Of a stretch of 64,000 bases of DNA, positions 45,144 to 53,411 are shown one piece after another (position 1 is the first letter of the stretch; each line of letters begins with the position of its first letter). The DNA lies in contig JAGRDS010000001.1 of NCBI GenBank assembly GCA_020446945.1, positions 122,554-186,553 of the forward strand, written 5' to 3'. Source of the DNA: Parvularculaceae bacterium (lineage in GTDB: Bacteria > Pseudomonadota > Alphaproteobacteria > Caulobacterales > Parvularculaceae). The translations under genes and the position numbers were made by a program. Under the pieces are notes generated by a model. The model saw only the letters and a program-made list of their open reading frames with translations. It was not told the DNA's origin and ran no database searches.

Positions 45144-45545
45144 TTAATCGCGCCCGCCGATTGTTGCGAGCGTCGCCGCATATCCGTTGCGGCCGGGCGA
45201 TGCCCCATAGCGCAATGTCGTTCCGGAAAGGGATGGGCCAGCGCCGTCGCCGGCGCAAACGAAAGAGGAAACGATATTCGTTCGCCCGGCGCGGCATACC
45301 GTTTCAACCGCGCCCAGCGCGCCGTCGCAAGCCTCGGCGAGGCTTTCCTTCTCGGGCCATTGTTCGGCGCTGCGCCAGTCGATTGAAGCATCAATCGCCC
45401 GCCCGCAAATCTTGCTCGTATACGCCGCCTCCCGCGAGAGGGCGCGTTCTTCGGCGTCGCGCGCACGCAAATCGCGCAGGGACTGCGCGCCGGCGGAACC
45501 GGAGAGCAGAACGAGAAAAACAGAAATGGCGGCGCGCTTGCGCAT
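45144..45545 (-). CDS. Exported small protein of unknown function
   Basis: The product of about 133 aa has a signal peptide (AAISVFLVLLSGSAGAQS). Its periplasmic part has four cysteines (KICGRAI, EACDGAL, TVCRAGR, FVCAGDG), likely two disulfides, ending in a Gly/Ser-rich tail. ATG 45545 follows GAGGGG; a GTG directly before it is an alternative. No family recognised. It lies between creA and another exported protein, all on the minus strand. Confidence 0.75.
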   Translation of the reverse strand: MRKRAAISVFLVLLSGSAGAQSLRDLRARDAEERALSREAAYTSKICGRAIDASIDWRSAEQWPEKESLAEACDGALGAVETVCRAGRTNIVSSFVCAGDGAGPSLSGTTLRYGASPGRNGYAATLATIGGRD

Positions 45546-45612
45546 CACGCCCCTCGCTTAAACAGGCATTGAGGCGTATTTTAGACGGTCAAGACCCTAA
45601 AAAATCGCAAAA

Positions 45613-46584
45613 TCACAAAGATTCTTCGAGGAAACGGGCGATCCGGGCGGAGGAAGGCCGGCCTTCCACGTCCCGTTCCGGGTCGTAGCCGACGACGAGA
45701 GCCTTGCCCGCGAAGCGCAGGCCCGGCGGCTTTTCGATCCGGAATATGACGCGGTCGAGGCGCGCTGAAATAACCCGCGCGCCGGTCGGATCGTCTGCGA
45801 CGGCGCCGACGCCTTTTGCGGCGCGCACGATCGCATCGGCGAGAACGCTCGCGTCTGTGATGGATTGCGCCGGTTCACCGGCCGGCTCGGCCTCGCCCAA
45901 ACGCGCCGCGCGGGCGGTCGCGGCGATCGATGCGACGGCGCCCGCCGCGTCGGCTTGCGCCGAAAGCGCGGCGACCGCCAATGACGGCGCCGGCCCGACC
46001 TCAAAAGTAATCGGCGCGCCGACCTTGGCGCTTATGATCGCCGTCGCGCGCTGCGCGCGTGCGCGGGCGGCGTTCATGTCAGCGCGCGGCAGAACCAGAG
46101 GCGGGTCTTCGCCGAAGGATTTGGCCGCCGCCTGGCCGCGCCCTTCGCCGGGCCAGTAGACGGTTACGCCGCCATAGGCGGCGACCCGCACGAGCGTTTC
46201 ACCCTGGTCGTTGCGCCAGGCGACGTCGCCGCGCGAGATCCGCAACGGGTTCAGCAGATGAATTTCCTCCGCCGGAACCTCGCGGTCTATGGCGCAGTCG
46301 ATGCGGGCGTCGCCGTCGCCGCAGAGGAATTTAAGGCGCGCGGAACGCTTTCCCGTCTGGAACAGGAAAACCCGCCTGTCGCTCGCGATGACATAGCGCT
46401 CGACCGCGCCGTCGGCGCGGGCGCCAGCGGATTTTCGCTTGCCGACCAGCGCGGAAAAGGGGTCGGCGCGCAACCCGTTGGGCTCGATCGATTGAGCCGC
46501 AGCGACGGTCGTAAAGCCGGCCGCGAGGTACGCCGCCGCCGCGAACGCCGCCATCGCCCGCGCTTTGCGTTTCAAATAGGCCAC
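45613..46584 (-). CDS. Exported protein of unknown function (possibly DUF4908)
   Basis: The 323-aa protein has a signal peptide ending TTVAAAQ, then RRVFLFQTGKRSARLKFLCG with a nearby Cys (IDCAIDRE). It continues with WRNDQGETLVRVAAYGGVTV and an Ala-rich middle (about 165-240). It resembles DUF4908 proteins seen in Caulobacterales-like bacteria, though I hold that loosely. The start is GTG 46584 with AGGGATCC upstream. It is probably periplasmic or outer-membrane attached. Confidence 0.75.
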   Translation of the reverse strand: MAYLKRKARAMAAFAAAAYLAAGFTTVAAAQSIEPNGLRADPFSALVGKRKSAGARADGAVERYVIASDRRVFLFQTGKRSARLKFLCGDGDARIDCAIDREVPAEEIHLLNPLRISRGDVAWRNDQGETLVRVAAYGGVTVYWPGEGRGQAAAKSFGEDPPLVLPRADMNAARARAQRATAIISAKVGAPITFEVGPAPSLAVAALSAQADAAGAVASIAATARAARLGEAEPAGEPAQSITDASVLADAIVRAAKGVGAVADDPTGARVISARLDRVIFRIEKPPGLRFAGKALVVGYDPERDVEGRPSSARIARFLEESL

Positions 46585-46703
46585 GCCGGATCCCTGTCAG
46601 CGCCGGCCGAAAGGCGGGCGCATTCGCCTTCTAGCCTTTTTTTGGGGCGAAATCCGGGCAGGGCCAAGACATCGCGGCGCCCGCCCGGTTTATTTCTGCG
46701 CCT

Positions 46704-47432
46704 TCAGGCGGCGATATATTGCCCGCCATTGGCTGTCAGCACGGCGCCGGTGAGGAAACCGGCCCGGTCATCGGCGAGGAAAGCGACGCAGCGCGCGATC
46801 TCTTCCGCCTCGCCGAGCCGGCCGACAGGGATCTGGGCGATGATTTTCTGCAACACCGATTGATCGACGGCGGCGACCATATCCGTCGCGATATAACCGG
46901 GCGCGATCGCATTGACGGTGACGCCCTTGAACGCGCCTTCCTGCGCAAGCGCGCGCGTAAAGCCGATCATTCCCGCTTTCGCCGCGGAATAATTCGTCTG
47001 GCCCGCCTGGCCTTTCTGGCCGTTGATCGAGGCGATGTTGACGATGCGTCCGAAACCGCGTTCGCGCATGCCCGGAAATACCTGGCGGCTCATGTTGAAC
47101 ACGCTGTCGAGATCGGCGCGCATCACCTCGCGCCACTGCTCGGGCTTCATCTTGTGAAAGAAGCCGTCGCGCGTAATGCCGGCGTTGTTGACGAGAATAT
47201 CGGTCGGACCCTGAACATTTTCTATTTCGGCGACGCCCGCGCTGCAGGCCTCGTAATCGCCGGCATCCCATTTGAAGACGTTTACGCCGGTTTCATCCCT
47301 GAACTTTTTCGCCGCATCGTCATTGCCCGCATAAGTTGCGGAGACATCGCAGCCGGCTTCCTTCAACTCAAGCGCTATCGCCCGGCCGATACCGCGCGTG
47401 CCGCCGGTGACAATCGCTTTCCTGTTCGCCAT
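46704..47432 (-). CDS. phaB: Acetoacetyl-CoA reductase
   Basis: The 242-aa NADPH-dependent SDR has TGGTRGIGRAIALELK, NNAGITRDGFFHKM, IASINGQKGQAGQTNYSAAKAG (Ser, Tyr, Lys triad, read in parts) and VNAIAPGYIATDMV. The GFFHKM and NGQKGQAGQTNY patterns are diagnostic of PhaB. It reduces acetoacetyl-CoA to (R)-3-hydroxybutyryl-CoA for polyhydroxybutyrate synthesis. AGGAGG precedes ATG 47432. It lies 430 bp downstream of phaA on the same strand. Confidence 0.95.
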   Translation of the reverse strand: MANRKAIVTGGTRGIGRAIALELKEAGCDVSATYAGNDDAAKKFRDETGVNVFKWDAGDYEACSAGVAEIENVQGPTDILVNNAGITRDGFFHKMKPEQWREVMRADLDSVFNMSRQVFPGMRERGFGRIVNIASINGQKGQAGQTNYSAAKAGMIGFTRALAQEGAFKGVTVNAIAPGYIATDMVAAVDQSVLQKIIAQIPVGRLGEAEEIARCVAFLADDRAGFLTGAVLTANGGQYIAA

Positions 47433-47862
47433 CAGCTTCCTCCTGTCGCGTCTGGTTCAGCAACTAGAGCCAGCCGGAGCGGCCTTCGTCAAGCGAGCGC
47501 AAGCCGGCCGCCTGACGTTGAGTTTTGAGGCGCCAAGATTGAGCGGCCCCGCTGGCGGATCGTCGAAAAGGCGCTCGACGCCCTTCGGCTAAAGCGATAT
47601 CTTCTTACTTGTTCAGAAGAACCGTGTTGCCGGCGCCGCGCAGGCCGAGCAGGAATCGCGTTTTGTCGCGCCTTCAAGGACGCGCCCGTTTGACGGCGAT
47701 TTCCGCCGCTTCAGCGATCGACGCGCGGCCCGCCAGTTCAGGCGGCGGCGAACCGGCGTCCGGCGCAATGGAATTGCGTACGAGGTCTATCGCCGAAACA
47801 ATACAAGATCGCCCAAGTATAACGCGAAACGCGCTATACACAGGTAATCCCAGTCTGCTTTT
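47433..47862. other. phaA-phaB intergenic region, nothing recognised
   Basis: About 430 bases hold only short ORFs. A plus-strand frame open from 47589 to 47843 lacks a start codon, and its translation is Arg-rich with no known match. A gap this long between phaA and phaB is unusual and may contain the phaB promoter or a gene remnant. Confidence 0.45.
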
Positions 47863-49038
47863 CTAGACGCCCTCCACGCACATGGCGATGCCCATACCGC
47901 CGCCGATACACAGCGTCGCAAGGCCTTTTTTCGCCGAAGCGCGCCGCATTTCGTAGACAAGCGTCGTCAGAATTCGCGCGCCGGACGCGCCGATGGGGTG
48001 ACCGATCGCGATCGCGCCGCCGTTCACATTGACCCTCGCGGGATCCCAGCCCAGCTCCTTGCCGACGGCGAGCGCCTGCGCCGCAAAAGCCTCGTTCGCT
48101 TCGATCAGGTCGAGATCTTCGAGTTTCCAGCCGGCCTTTTGCAACGCCTGGCGCGACGCCGGCGCCGGACCGATGCCCATAATCGACGGATCAACGCCGC
48201 AATGGGCGGCCGAGACGATGCGCGCCAGCGGCTTGACGCCTCGTTTTTGCGCTTCCGCCTCGGACATGATCACCAGCGCGGCGGCGCCGTCGTTAATGCC
48301 GGACGCATTCGCCGCCGTCACGGATCCGTCCTTCGCGAAGGCGGGACGAAGCCCGGCGATCGATTCCGCCGTCACGCCGTCGCGAATATACTCATCGACG
48401 TCGAATACGCTTTCGCCCTTGCGCGACTTGATGACGACCGGCGTGATTTCATCCTTGAACTTGCCCGCCTTGCGCGCGGCTTCCGCCTTGTTCTGGCTCG
48501 CGGCGGCGAAAACGTCCTGCTCCTCCCGGCCGATCTGGTATTTCTGCGCCAGGTTCTCGGCCGTCTGGCCCATGTGATAATTGTTGAAAACGTCCCAGAG
48601 CCCGTCCCGGATCATCGTGTCGACCTGGGAGACATCGCCCATTTTCGTACCGGCGCGCAGGAACGTCGCGTGCGGCGACAGCGACATGTTTTCCTGACCG
48701 CCCGCGACGACGATCGAATTGTCGCCGGCGCTTATCGACTGGGCGGCCATGGCGACGGCGCGAAGGCCGGAACCGCAAACCTGATTGATCGTCATGGCGG
48801 GGCGCTCGTTCGGCACGCCCGCGCCGATCGACGCCTGGCGCGCCGTGTTCTGGCCCTGGCCGGCGGTCAGCACCTGCCCCATAACTATTTCGCCGACATC
48901 CGCGCCCGAAATGTCGGCGCGCTTCAGGGCTTCCTTGATAGCGACGGTCCCGAGCGCGGCGGCGGGGGTCGTCGAAAGTCCGCCGCCGAATGAGCCGACA
49001 GCCGTCCTCGCCGCGGATGCGATAACTACGCCCTTCAT
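47863..49038 (-). CDS. phaA: Acetyl-CoA C-acetyltransferase (beta-ketothiolase)
   Basis: The 391-aa biosynthetic thiolase has nucleophile Cys88 ([12 protein letters not shown]), His347 ([12 protein letters not shown]) and Cys377 ([11 protein letters not shown]). The length and NQVCGSG form match PhaA/AtoB. It condenses two acetyl-CoA to acetoacetyl-CoA, the first step of polyhydroxybutyrate synthesis. AAGGAGG lies just before ATG 49038. It is divergent from phaR, and the shared upstream region carries TGC-GCA dyads. Confidence 0.95.
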   Translation of the reverse strand: MKGVVIASAARTAVGSFGGGLSTTPAAALGTVAIKEALKRADISGADVGEIVMGQVLTAGQGQNTARQASIGAGVPNERPAMTINQVCGSGLRAVAMAAQSISAGDNSIVVAGGQENMSLSPHATFLRAGTKMGDVSQVDTMIRDGLWDVFNNYHMGQTAENLAQKYQIGREEQDVFAAASQNKAEAARKAGKFKDEITPVVIKSRKGESVFDVDEYIRDGVTAESIAGLRPAFAKDGSVTAANASGINDGAAALVIMSEAEAQKRGVKPLARIVSAAHCGVDPSIMGIGPAPASRQALQKAGWKLEDLDLIEANEAFAAQALAVGKELGWDPARVNVNGGAIAIGHPIGASGARILTTLVYEMRRASAKKGLATLCIGGGMGIAMCVEGV

Positions 49039-49142
49039 GAATCCTCCTTAAAATTAACCGAAATCGCCGTCCGCCTGCGCGCAACCAATAAATATTCGCA
49101 CAAAATGGCGGATTGGCACGGGATAGCTCGACTTCCTTTTCA

Positions 49143-49207
49143 TGCTATAGCAGGATTAGCAAGCGCACAAAAATGCTGCGTCGCAACATGATTTTCATGC
49201 TGCGCAA
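49143..49207. promoter_or_regulatory. Candidate PhaR operator dyads in the phaA-phaR intergenic region
   Basis: TGCTATAGCA (49143-49152) is a perfect palindrome. ATGCTGCG is repeated at 49173-49180 and 49197-49204, each followed by GCAA or CAA, and CATGA-ttt-TCATG lies between. The CTGC-N3-GCA(A/G) form at 49176-49186 matches the type of site reported for PhaR of Paracoccus. Autoregulation by the adjacent phaR gene is inference. Confidence 0.5.
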
Positions 49208-49224
49208 TATCGGGAGGCTGATGG

Positions 49225-49845
49225 ATGGGCGGTTCGGAGGAAACGGTCGGAAAGGCCGGCAAGAAAGCGCGCAAGGACGGCGAGCCGATCGTCATCAAGA
49301 AATACGCAAACCGGCGCCTCTATAACACCGCCACCAGTTCCTATGTGACGCTCGATTACCTCGCCGATATGGTCAAAAACGGCCAGGAATTCGTCGTTTA
49401 TGACGCGAAAACGAATGACGACATCACCCATTCCGTCCTGACACAGATTATTTTCGAGGAAGAAAACAAGGGGCAGAATTTGCTCCCCATCCAGTTTCTC
49501 AGGCAACTGATCAAATTCTACGGCGACAATCTGCAGGCGTTCGTCCCGTCCTATCTGGAAATGAGCATGGACGCTTTCGCCAACAACCAGGAAAAACTGC
49601 GCTCGCGCATGCGCGAGACCTTCGGCGCGACGCCCGGCTACCAGATGTTTGAGGAGATGGCGCGCCAGAACATGGCGCTTTTCGATCAGGCGATGAAGAT
49701 GTTCACGCCGATGGGCGGCTTTTACCAGCAGCCCCAGCGCAGCGCCGGCTCGCATGGCGGCGATGATGGCGGCGTCGAAATAACGAAACTTCGCGAAGAA
49801 CTCGCCGAATTGAAGCGCCAGCTTTCAAAACTCGACAAGGAATAG
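49225..49845 (+). CDS. phaR: Polyhydroxyalkanoate synthesis repressor
   Basis: The 206-aa protein has the PHB/PHA accumulation regulator N-terminal domain (IVIKKYANRRLYNTATSSYV, LADMVKNGQEFVVYDAKT), which binds DNA and PHB. A second PHB-accumulation domain follows (QNLLPIQFLRQLIKFYG), and the C-terminus is a coiled coil (ITKLREELAELKRQLSKLD). PhaR represses phasin and its own gene and is released by nascent PHB. GGGAGG sits about 8 nt before ATG 49225. Divergent location from phaA supports control of that promoter. Confidence 0.95.
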   Translation: MGGSEETVGKAGKKARKDGEPIVIKKYANRRLYNTATSSYVTLDYLADMVKNGQEFVVYDAKTNDDITHSVLTQIIFEEENKGQNLLPIQFLRQLIKFYGDNLQAFVPSYLEMSMDAFANNQEKLRSRMRETFGATPGYQMFEEMARQNMALFDQAMKMFTPMGGFYQQPQRSAGSHGGDDGGVEITKLREELAELKRQLSKLDKE

Positions 49846-49867
49846 GCGCGCCGACCGGCGACGGGTG

Positions 49868-51580
49868 TCAGCCGGCTGCGCGCGAGGGCGTGCGCTGACT
49901 GACGTCGGGCGCCCCGTCCGGCAGCCATGCCGGATTGGTTTCCGGCTTGCCGATCAGAAAGCCTTGCAGGAAATCGACGCCGAGCCCCTTGAGCAACATG
50001 GCGTCCGCCTGATTGTCGACCCATTCGGCTACGGTTTTCATGCCGAAATTGCGCGCAAGGTCGAGCAGCGTTCTGACGAAAAGCTGGTTCTCGCGCGAAG
50101 ATGAAACGCCGGTGACGAACGACCCGTCGATCTTCAGAATATCGATGTCGAGCGCTTTGAGGTTGCGAAACGAGGTGTAACCGGCGCCGAAATCGTCGAT
50201 GCCGAAAGACGCGCCGAGCTTTTTGATTTCAGCGACAAATTCAATCGAGGCGTCGATCGCGTCGATGACCTGCGTTTCCGTGAGTTCGACCGTGATGCGG
50301 CGCGCAAGCTGCGTGTTGGCGCGCATGGCGGAAATATATCCTTCGGCCCAGACCGGATCTTTCACCGTCTCCATCGAAACGTTGACGTTGAGTTTGACGT
50401 TCGGGCAGGCCGCAAGCGTGTTCATGGCGAGTTCAAGAACGCGCCGGTCAAGAAGGTGGACAAGCCCGAGACGTTCGGCGGCCGGAATAAATTCGGGCGC
50501 CGGCACTTCGCGACCGTCTTCGGCGCGCATCCGGATCAGGCATTCGAATTTTTTCGGCGGTTCGTCGAGATCGGCGACAATCGGCTGAAAGGCGAGCCGC
50601 ACGCGCCGTTCATTGAGCGCGGTCAGAATAACGTCCGACATGTGAGTGTTGCGGCGACGCATGGTCATGACGTCGGTTTTTTCACTGAAAGACGACCAGC
50701 TTGACCGGCCGAGCCGCTTCGCCTGATCGAGCGCGGCCTCGGCGCGCGCCATGGCGACATGCGCGCAATCCGCGTCGCGCGGCGCCTCGACAGCGCCGAC
50801 CGAAATCGACGCGGCGACCGATCCCTTTTGCGTTTCTATGACGCGCTCGCGGATCGCATTGAGCAGGGCGACGCATACTTCCCGCACGCGCTCGCTGTCT
50901 GCGTCGCCGAGAAACACGCCGAATTTTGTCCCGGCGACGCGGCCGACGAGATCGTCATCGCGCAATTGCGCGACAAGGCGGCGCGAACATTCGACGATGA
51001 CCTCGTCGGCGACGTCGAAACCGAAATCGGCGTTGATGCCGCCGACATCGTCAATGCCGACAAGAAGATAGGCGCCGGACAGATCAGCCTTTGAAAGACC
51101 GGCTATGGCCTGATCGAGCCTCACCCGCATTTGCGCGCGGTTCATAACCCCGGTGAGTTCGTCGTTTTCCGCCAGCCAGGACAGATGCGCGTCGCGCAGT
51201 TTTTGCGACTCAATTGAACGGATAACGCCGATCAGCCGTCGATTGTCTCCCTCGCCAAGCCAGCCGCCGCGTTCCTCGACCCAATGCGTTTCGCCGGCCC
51301 GGCGCGAAAGTTGGTACTGGCAGGCGTAATTTTGAACGCCGCCGTCGAGCGCCTTGTCGCGCTCGCCGATTTCACCCCCGACGACCCGCCGGGCGAATTC
51401 GTCGCGAGATACCGCCGTCACCGCGAGATCCGAACCGAGAAGGCGCGCAGCCGCGGCCGGATCGGACCATGACAGCATCCGCTCGGTCGGATTATATTCG
51501 AACAGGGCCTGCGCCGTAGGCTCCGCGCCCTGCCCCGCCCCGCCAGACGCTGAAAGCTCCTTCGAATTCGCGCCGCTCAT
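49868..51580 (-). CDS. PAS-GGDEF-EAL protein, probable c-di-GMP phosphodiesterase with degenerate cyclase
   Basis: From ATG 51580 the product is about 570 aa. It has a PAS-like N-terminal domain (about 25-135), then a GGDEF domain whose signature is AGTKF instead of GGDEF, so cyclase activity is unlikely. The EAL domain reads FECLIRM at the EAL position (Glu kept), with NVNVSMETV, VELTETQV, GIDDFGAGYTSF, DILKIDGSFV and AEWVDN, so the metal and catalytic residues look intact. No membrane segment. The degenerate GGDEF may bind GTP as an activator, as known in some PDEs. A TTG at 51601 is an alternative start. Confidence 0.9.
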   Translation of the reverse strand: MSGANSKELSASGGAGQGAEPTAQALFEYNPTERMLSWSDPAAAARLLGSDLAVTAVSRDEFARRVVGGEIGERDKALDGGVQNYACQYQLSRRAGETHWVEERGGWLGEGDNRRLIGVIRSIESQKLRDAHLSWLAENDELTGVMNRAQMRVRLDQAIAGLSKADLSGAYLLVGIDDVGGINADFGFDVADEVIVECSRRLVAQLRDDDLVGRVAGTKFGVFLGDADSERVREVCVALLNAIRERVIETQKGSVAASISVGAVEAPRDADCAHVAMARAEAALDQAKRLGRSSWSSFSEKTDVMTMRRRNTHMSDVILTALNERRVRLAFQPIVADLDEPPKKFECLIRMRAEDGREVPAPEFIPAAERLGLVHLLDRRVLELAMNTLAACPNVKLNVNVSMETVKDPVWAEGYISAMRANTQLARRITVELTETQVIDAIDASIEFVAEIKKLGASFGIDDFGAGYTSFRNLKALDIDILKIDGSFVTGVSSSRENQLFVRTLLDLARNFGMKTVAEWVDNQADAMLLKGLGVDFLQGFLIGKPETNPAWLPDGAPDVSQRTPSRAAG

Positions 51581-51601
51581 CGTGTCGTGTCGCCCAGACA
51601 A

Positions 51602-51993
51602 TGCCTTGCCGTTCCTTTTGCGAAAGCCCTGCGCGCACAGTTCAAATCGCGCGCGAGAGCTCCTCAGCCGCTGAACGGCTATCTAACGGGCAAGCCGTAA
51701 ATAAACTTAAAACGCAAGCTTTCCGGCGGCAGGCGATTTGCGATCTTCATCGGTATGAACGCTGCGCTGCGCCTTCCCGCCCTTATTGAGCCGCCCGAAA
51801 AGCGTAAAACCGCGCTTGTCGGCGCCATTTGCGGCCGGCGCGTGTCGCGCAACGGGTTTAACCTGTCCCGAAATGAAGCGAAGGCCGCTTACGCCCGCGC
51901 CCGCGCAATCGGCGCACATGCCGCGCCGCACGCGCTCGATCGCAACGCCTAACGCAATTAACCTTTAAAAGCCCCAGGCTTGCAGCCGGCCAA
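51602..51993. other. Region between c-di-GMP gene and small membrane protein gene
   Basis: About 390 bases contain two overlapping short ORFs (51755-51952 plus, 51707-51931 minus), neither with a ribosome binding site or recognisable sequence. It probably includes the promoter of the minus-strand PAS-GGDEF-EAL gene. Nothing else is seen. Confidence 0.45.
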
Positions 51994-52413
51994 TCAGACC
52001 TGCGGCGCGACGGCAAGGTCGCGTCGCGCCGTAACCGTCGTGACGACCAGTCCCGCCATCGGATCGAGAAAGGTCATCATCAGGAATATGAAATAGACCG
52101 AGTTTCCAAATCCCGGCGCGAGGATGAATAGAAGCAGGGCGACGACAAAAAGAAGAAACGAAAGAAGGTGGTTCGTTATTGACGCGGCGCCCGCCTTTGT
52201 CGCCCTTACAATTTCGACAAACAAAAGCCCCATGCTGCCCGTCAGGAACAATGCGCCCCAGTCGACGCGCCAGACGTCGCCCGAATACATGGGCAGGCTG
52301 ACGACGACGATGTCGTGCCAGGCGGTCCCCGCCTCACCGGCCACGCCCGTAAGCGTCAACACGGCGTAGATAACCAGGCTGATCGTCAGCAGCGGAAACA
52401 TTTGCAGAGCCAT
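51994..52413 (-). CDS. Small integral membrane protein of unknown function
   Basis: The 139-aa protein has four predicted membrane helices (about 5-25, 50-70, 80-100 and 105-125) with short polar loops (EAGTAWHDIVVVSLPMYSGD). It ends in a cytosolic tail TARRDLAVAPQV. An AGGAG lies about 10 nt before ATG 52413. I do not recognise the family. It is 45 bp downstream of the GT2 glycosyltransferase stop region and on the same strand, so it may be co-transcribed. Confidence 0.78.
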   Translation of the reverse strand: MALQMFPLLTISLVIYAVLTLTGVAGEAGTAWHDIVVVSLPMYSGDVWRVDWGALFLTGSMGLLFVEIVRATKAGAASITNHLLSFLLFVVALLLFILAPGFGNSVYFIFLMMTFLDPMAGLVVTTVTARRDLAVAPQV

Positions 52414-52458
52414 CACGCCCCATCTCCTATCAACAAACGGCCCCCCGGCCGACCTCGC

Positions 52459-53265
52459 TTATATCGTATCATAGTCGGCGCCGGGCTCTAGTTCGGAAAT
52501 CGTCGCGGGCGAGCGGGCGCGCGCTTTCAGCCACACTACGCCGAAAAGATCGCGCAAAGCGGCGCGAAGCCGCCCCAGATTGGTGTATTTCGAGCGCCCA
52601 TGCGCGCGTTGGCGGTGGCCGACCGGAACAAATTCAACCTCGAACCCTTCACGCCGCATCAGCGCGGGAAGATAGCGATGCAGGTGATCGAAATATGGGA
52701 GGCGCAAAAAAGCTTCGCGATAGAAGGCTTTAAGCCCGCAGCCGGTGTCGGTCGCCCCGTCATCGAGAACCCGCCGCCGGATCGCATTGGCTAGACGGGA
52801 GGCGGTTCGTTTCGATGCCGCATCGAGCCGCATGCGGCGCTCGCCGGCGACCATGGCGAGATGAGCGGGCGCGTCGGCGCGCAGCAAATGCGCGAGAACG
52901 CCCGGAATGTCGGCCGGATCGTTCTGGCCGTCGCCGTCGAGCGTGACGATGACCGGGCCCGTCGCTGCAAGGACGCCGGTTCGGACCGCCCGGCTCTGGC
53001 CCGCATTGGCGCCGTGTTGCAATATTCGCAATTGCGGACATGACCGGCGCGCCGCCTTCAGCGCGGCGACCGTCCCGTCGCGGCTGCAATCGTCGACGGC
53101 GATAATTTCGAAATCGCGGCCGAAAAGCGCCGCAGCGATCTCGGCGACGAGCGCGCCCGCGCCGCCTTCCTCGTCATGCATCGGCACGACGACGCTGACC
53201 GGCGGCGCGCCGCGCTCCGGCGCAAATCGGTAGAGAGACGCTGGCGAGGGCGCCATGCTGGACAT
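52459..53265 (-). CDS. Family 2 glycosyltransferase (polyprenyl-phosphate sugar synthase-like)
   Basis: From ATG 53265 the product is about 268 aa, a GT-A fold enzyme: VSVVVPMHDEEGG, FEIIAVDDCSRDGT, HGANAGQSRAVRTG, VTLDGDGQNDPADIP and VGHRQRAHGRSKYTN. The pattern is that of dolichyl/undecaprenyl-phosphate sugar synthases (DPM1, ArnC) but without C-terminal membrane helices. It would load a sugar on undecaprenyl phosphate at the inner membrane. Divergent from a GT39 transferase gene, which would use such a donor (inference). An ATG at 53256 is an alternative start. N-terminal extension to 53484 is Arg-rich and rejected. Confidence 0.9.
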   Translation of the reverse strand: MSSMAPSPASLYRFAPERGAPPVSVVVPMHDEEGGAGALVAEIAAALFGRDFEIIAVDDCSRDGTVAALKAARRSCPQLRILQHGANAGQSRAVRTGVLAATGPVIVTLDGDGQNDPADIPGVLAHLLRADAPAHLAMVAGERRMRLDAASKRTASRLANAIRRRVLDDGATDTGCGLKAFYREAFLRLPYFDHLHRYLPALMRREGFEVEFVPVGHRQRAHGRSKYTNLGRLRAALRDLFGVVWLKARARSPATISELEPGADYDTI

Positions 53266-53411
53266 GCCTGTTTCGATCCCGGACGGTTGAACCGCTTGGT
53301 AAATCGCAGAAATGGCGACAAAAGCAAACGGCGTCAAAACATGCGCCGCCGGCGGCGGCTGAAATGCGCGGCGCGCCAGCCGGCGGGGACGAAGAAAGAG
53401 ATGCGGCGTTG

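Noticed and set aside
47609..47866. 85-codon plus-strand ORF between phaA and phaB
   Set aside because: Low-complexity Arg/Ser-rich translation without SD; it ends inside the phaA stop region.
47998..48993. 331-codon plus-strand ORF
   Set aside because: Antisense shadow of phaA.
51707..51952. Two overlapping short ORFs on opposite strands
   Set aside because: Neither has an SD or recognisable sequence, and they overlap each other.
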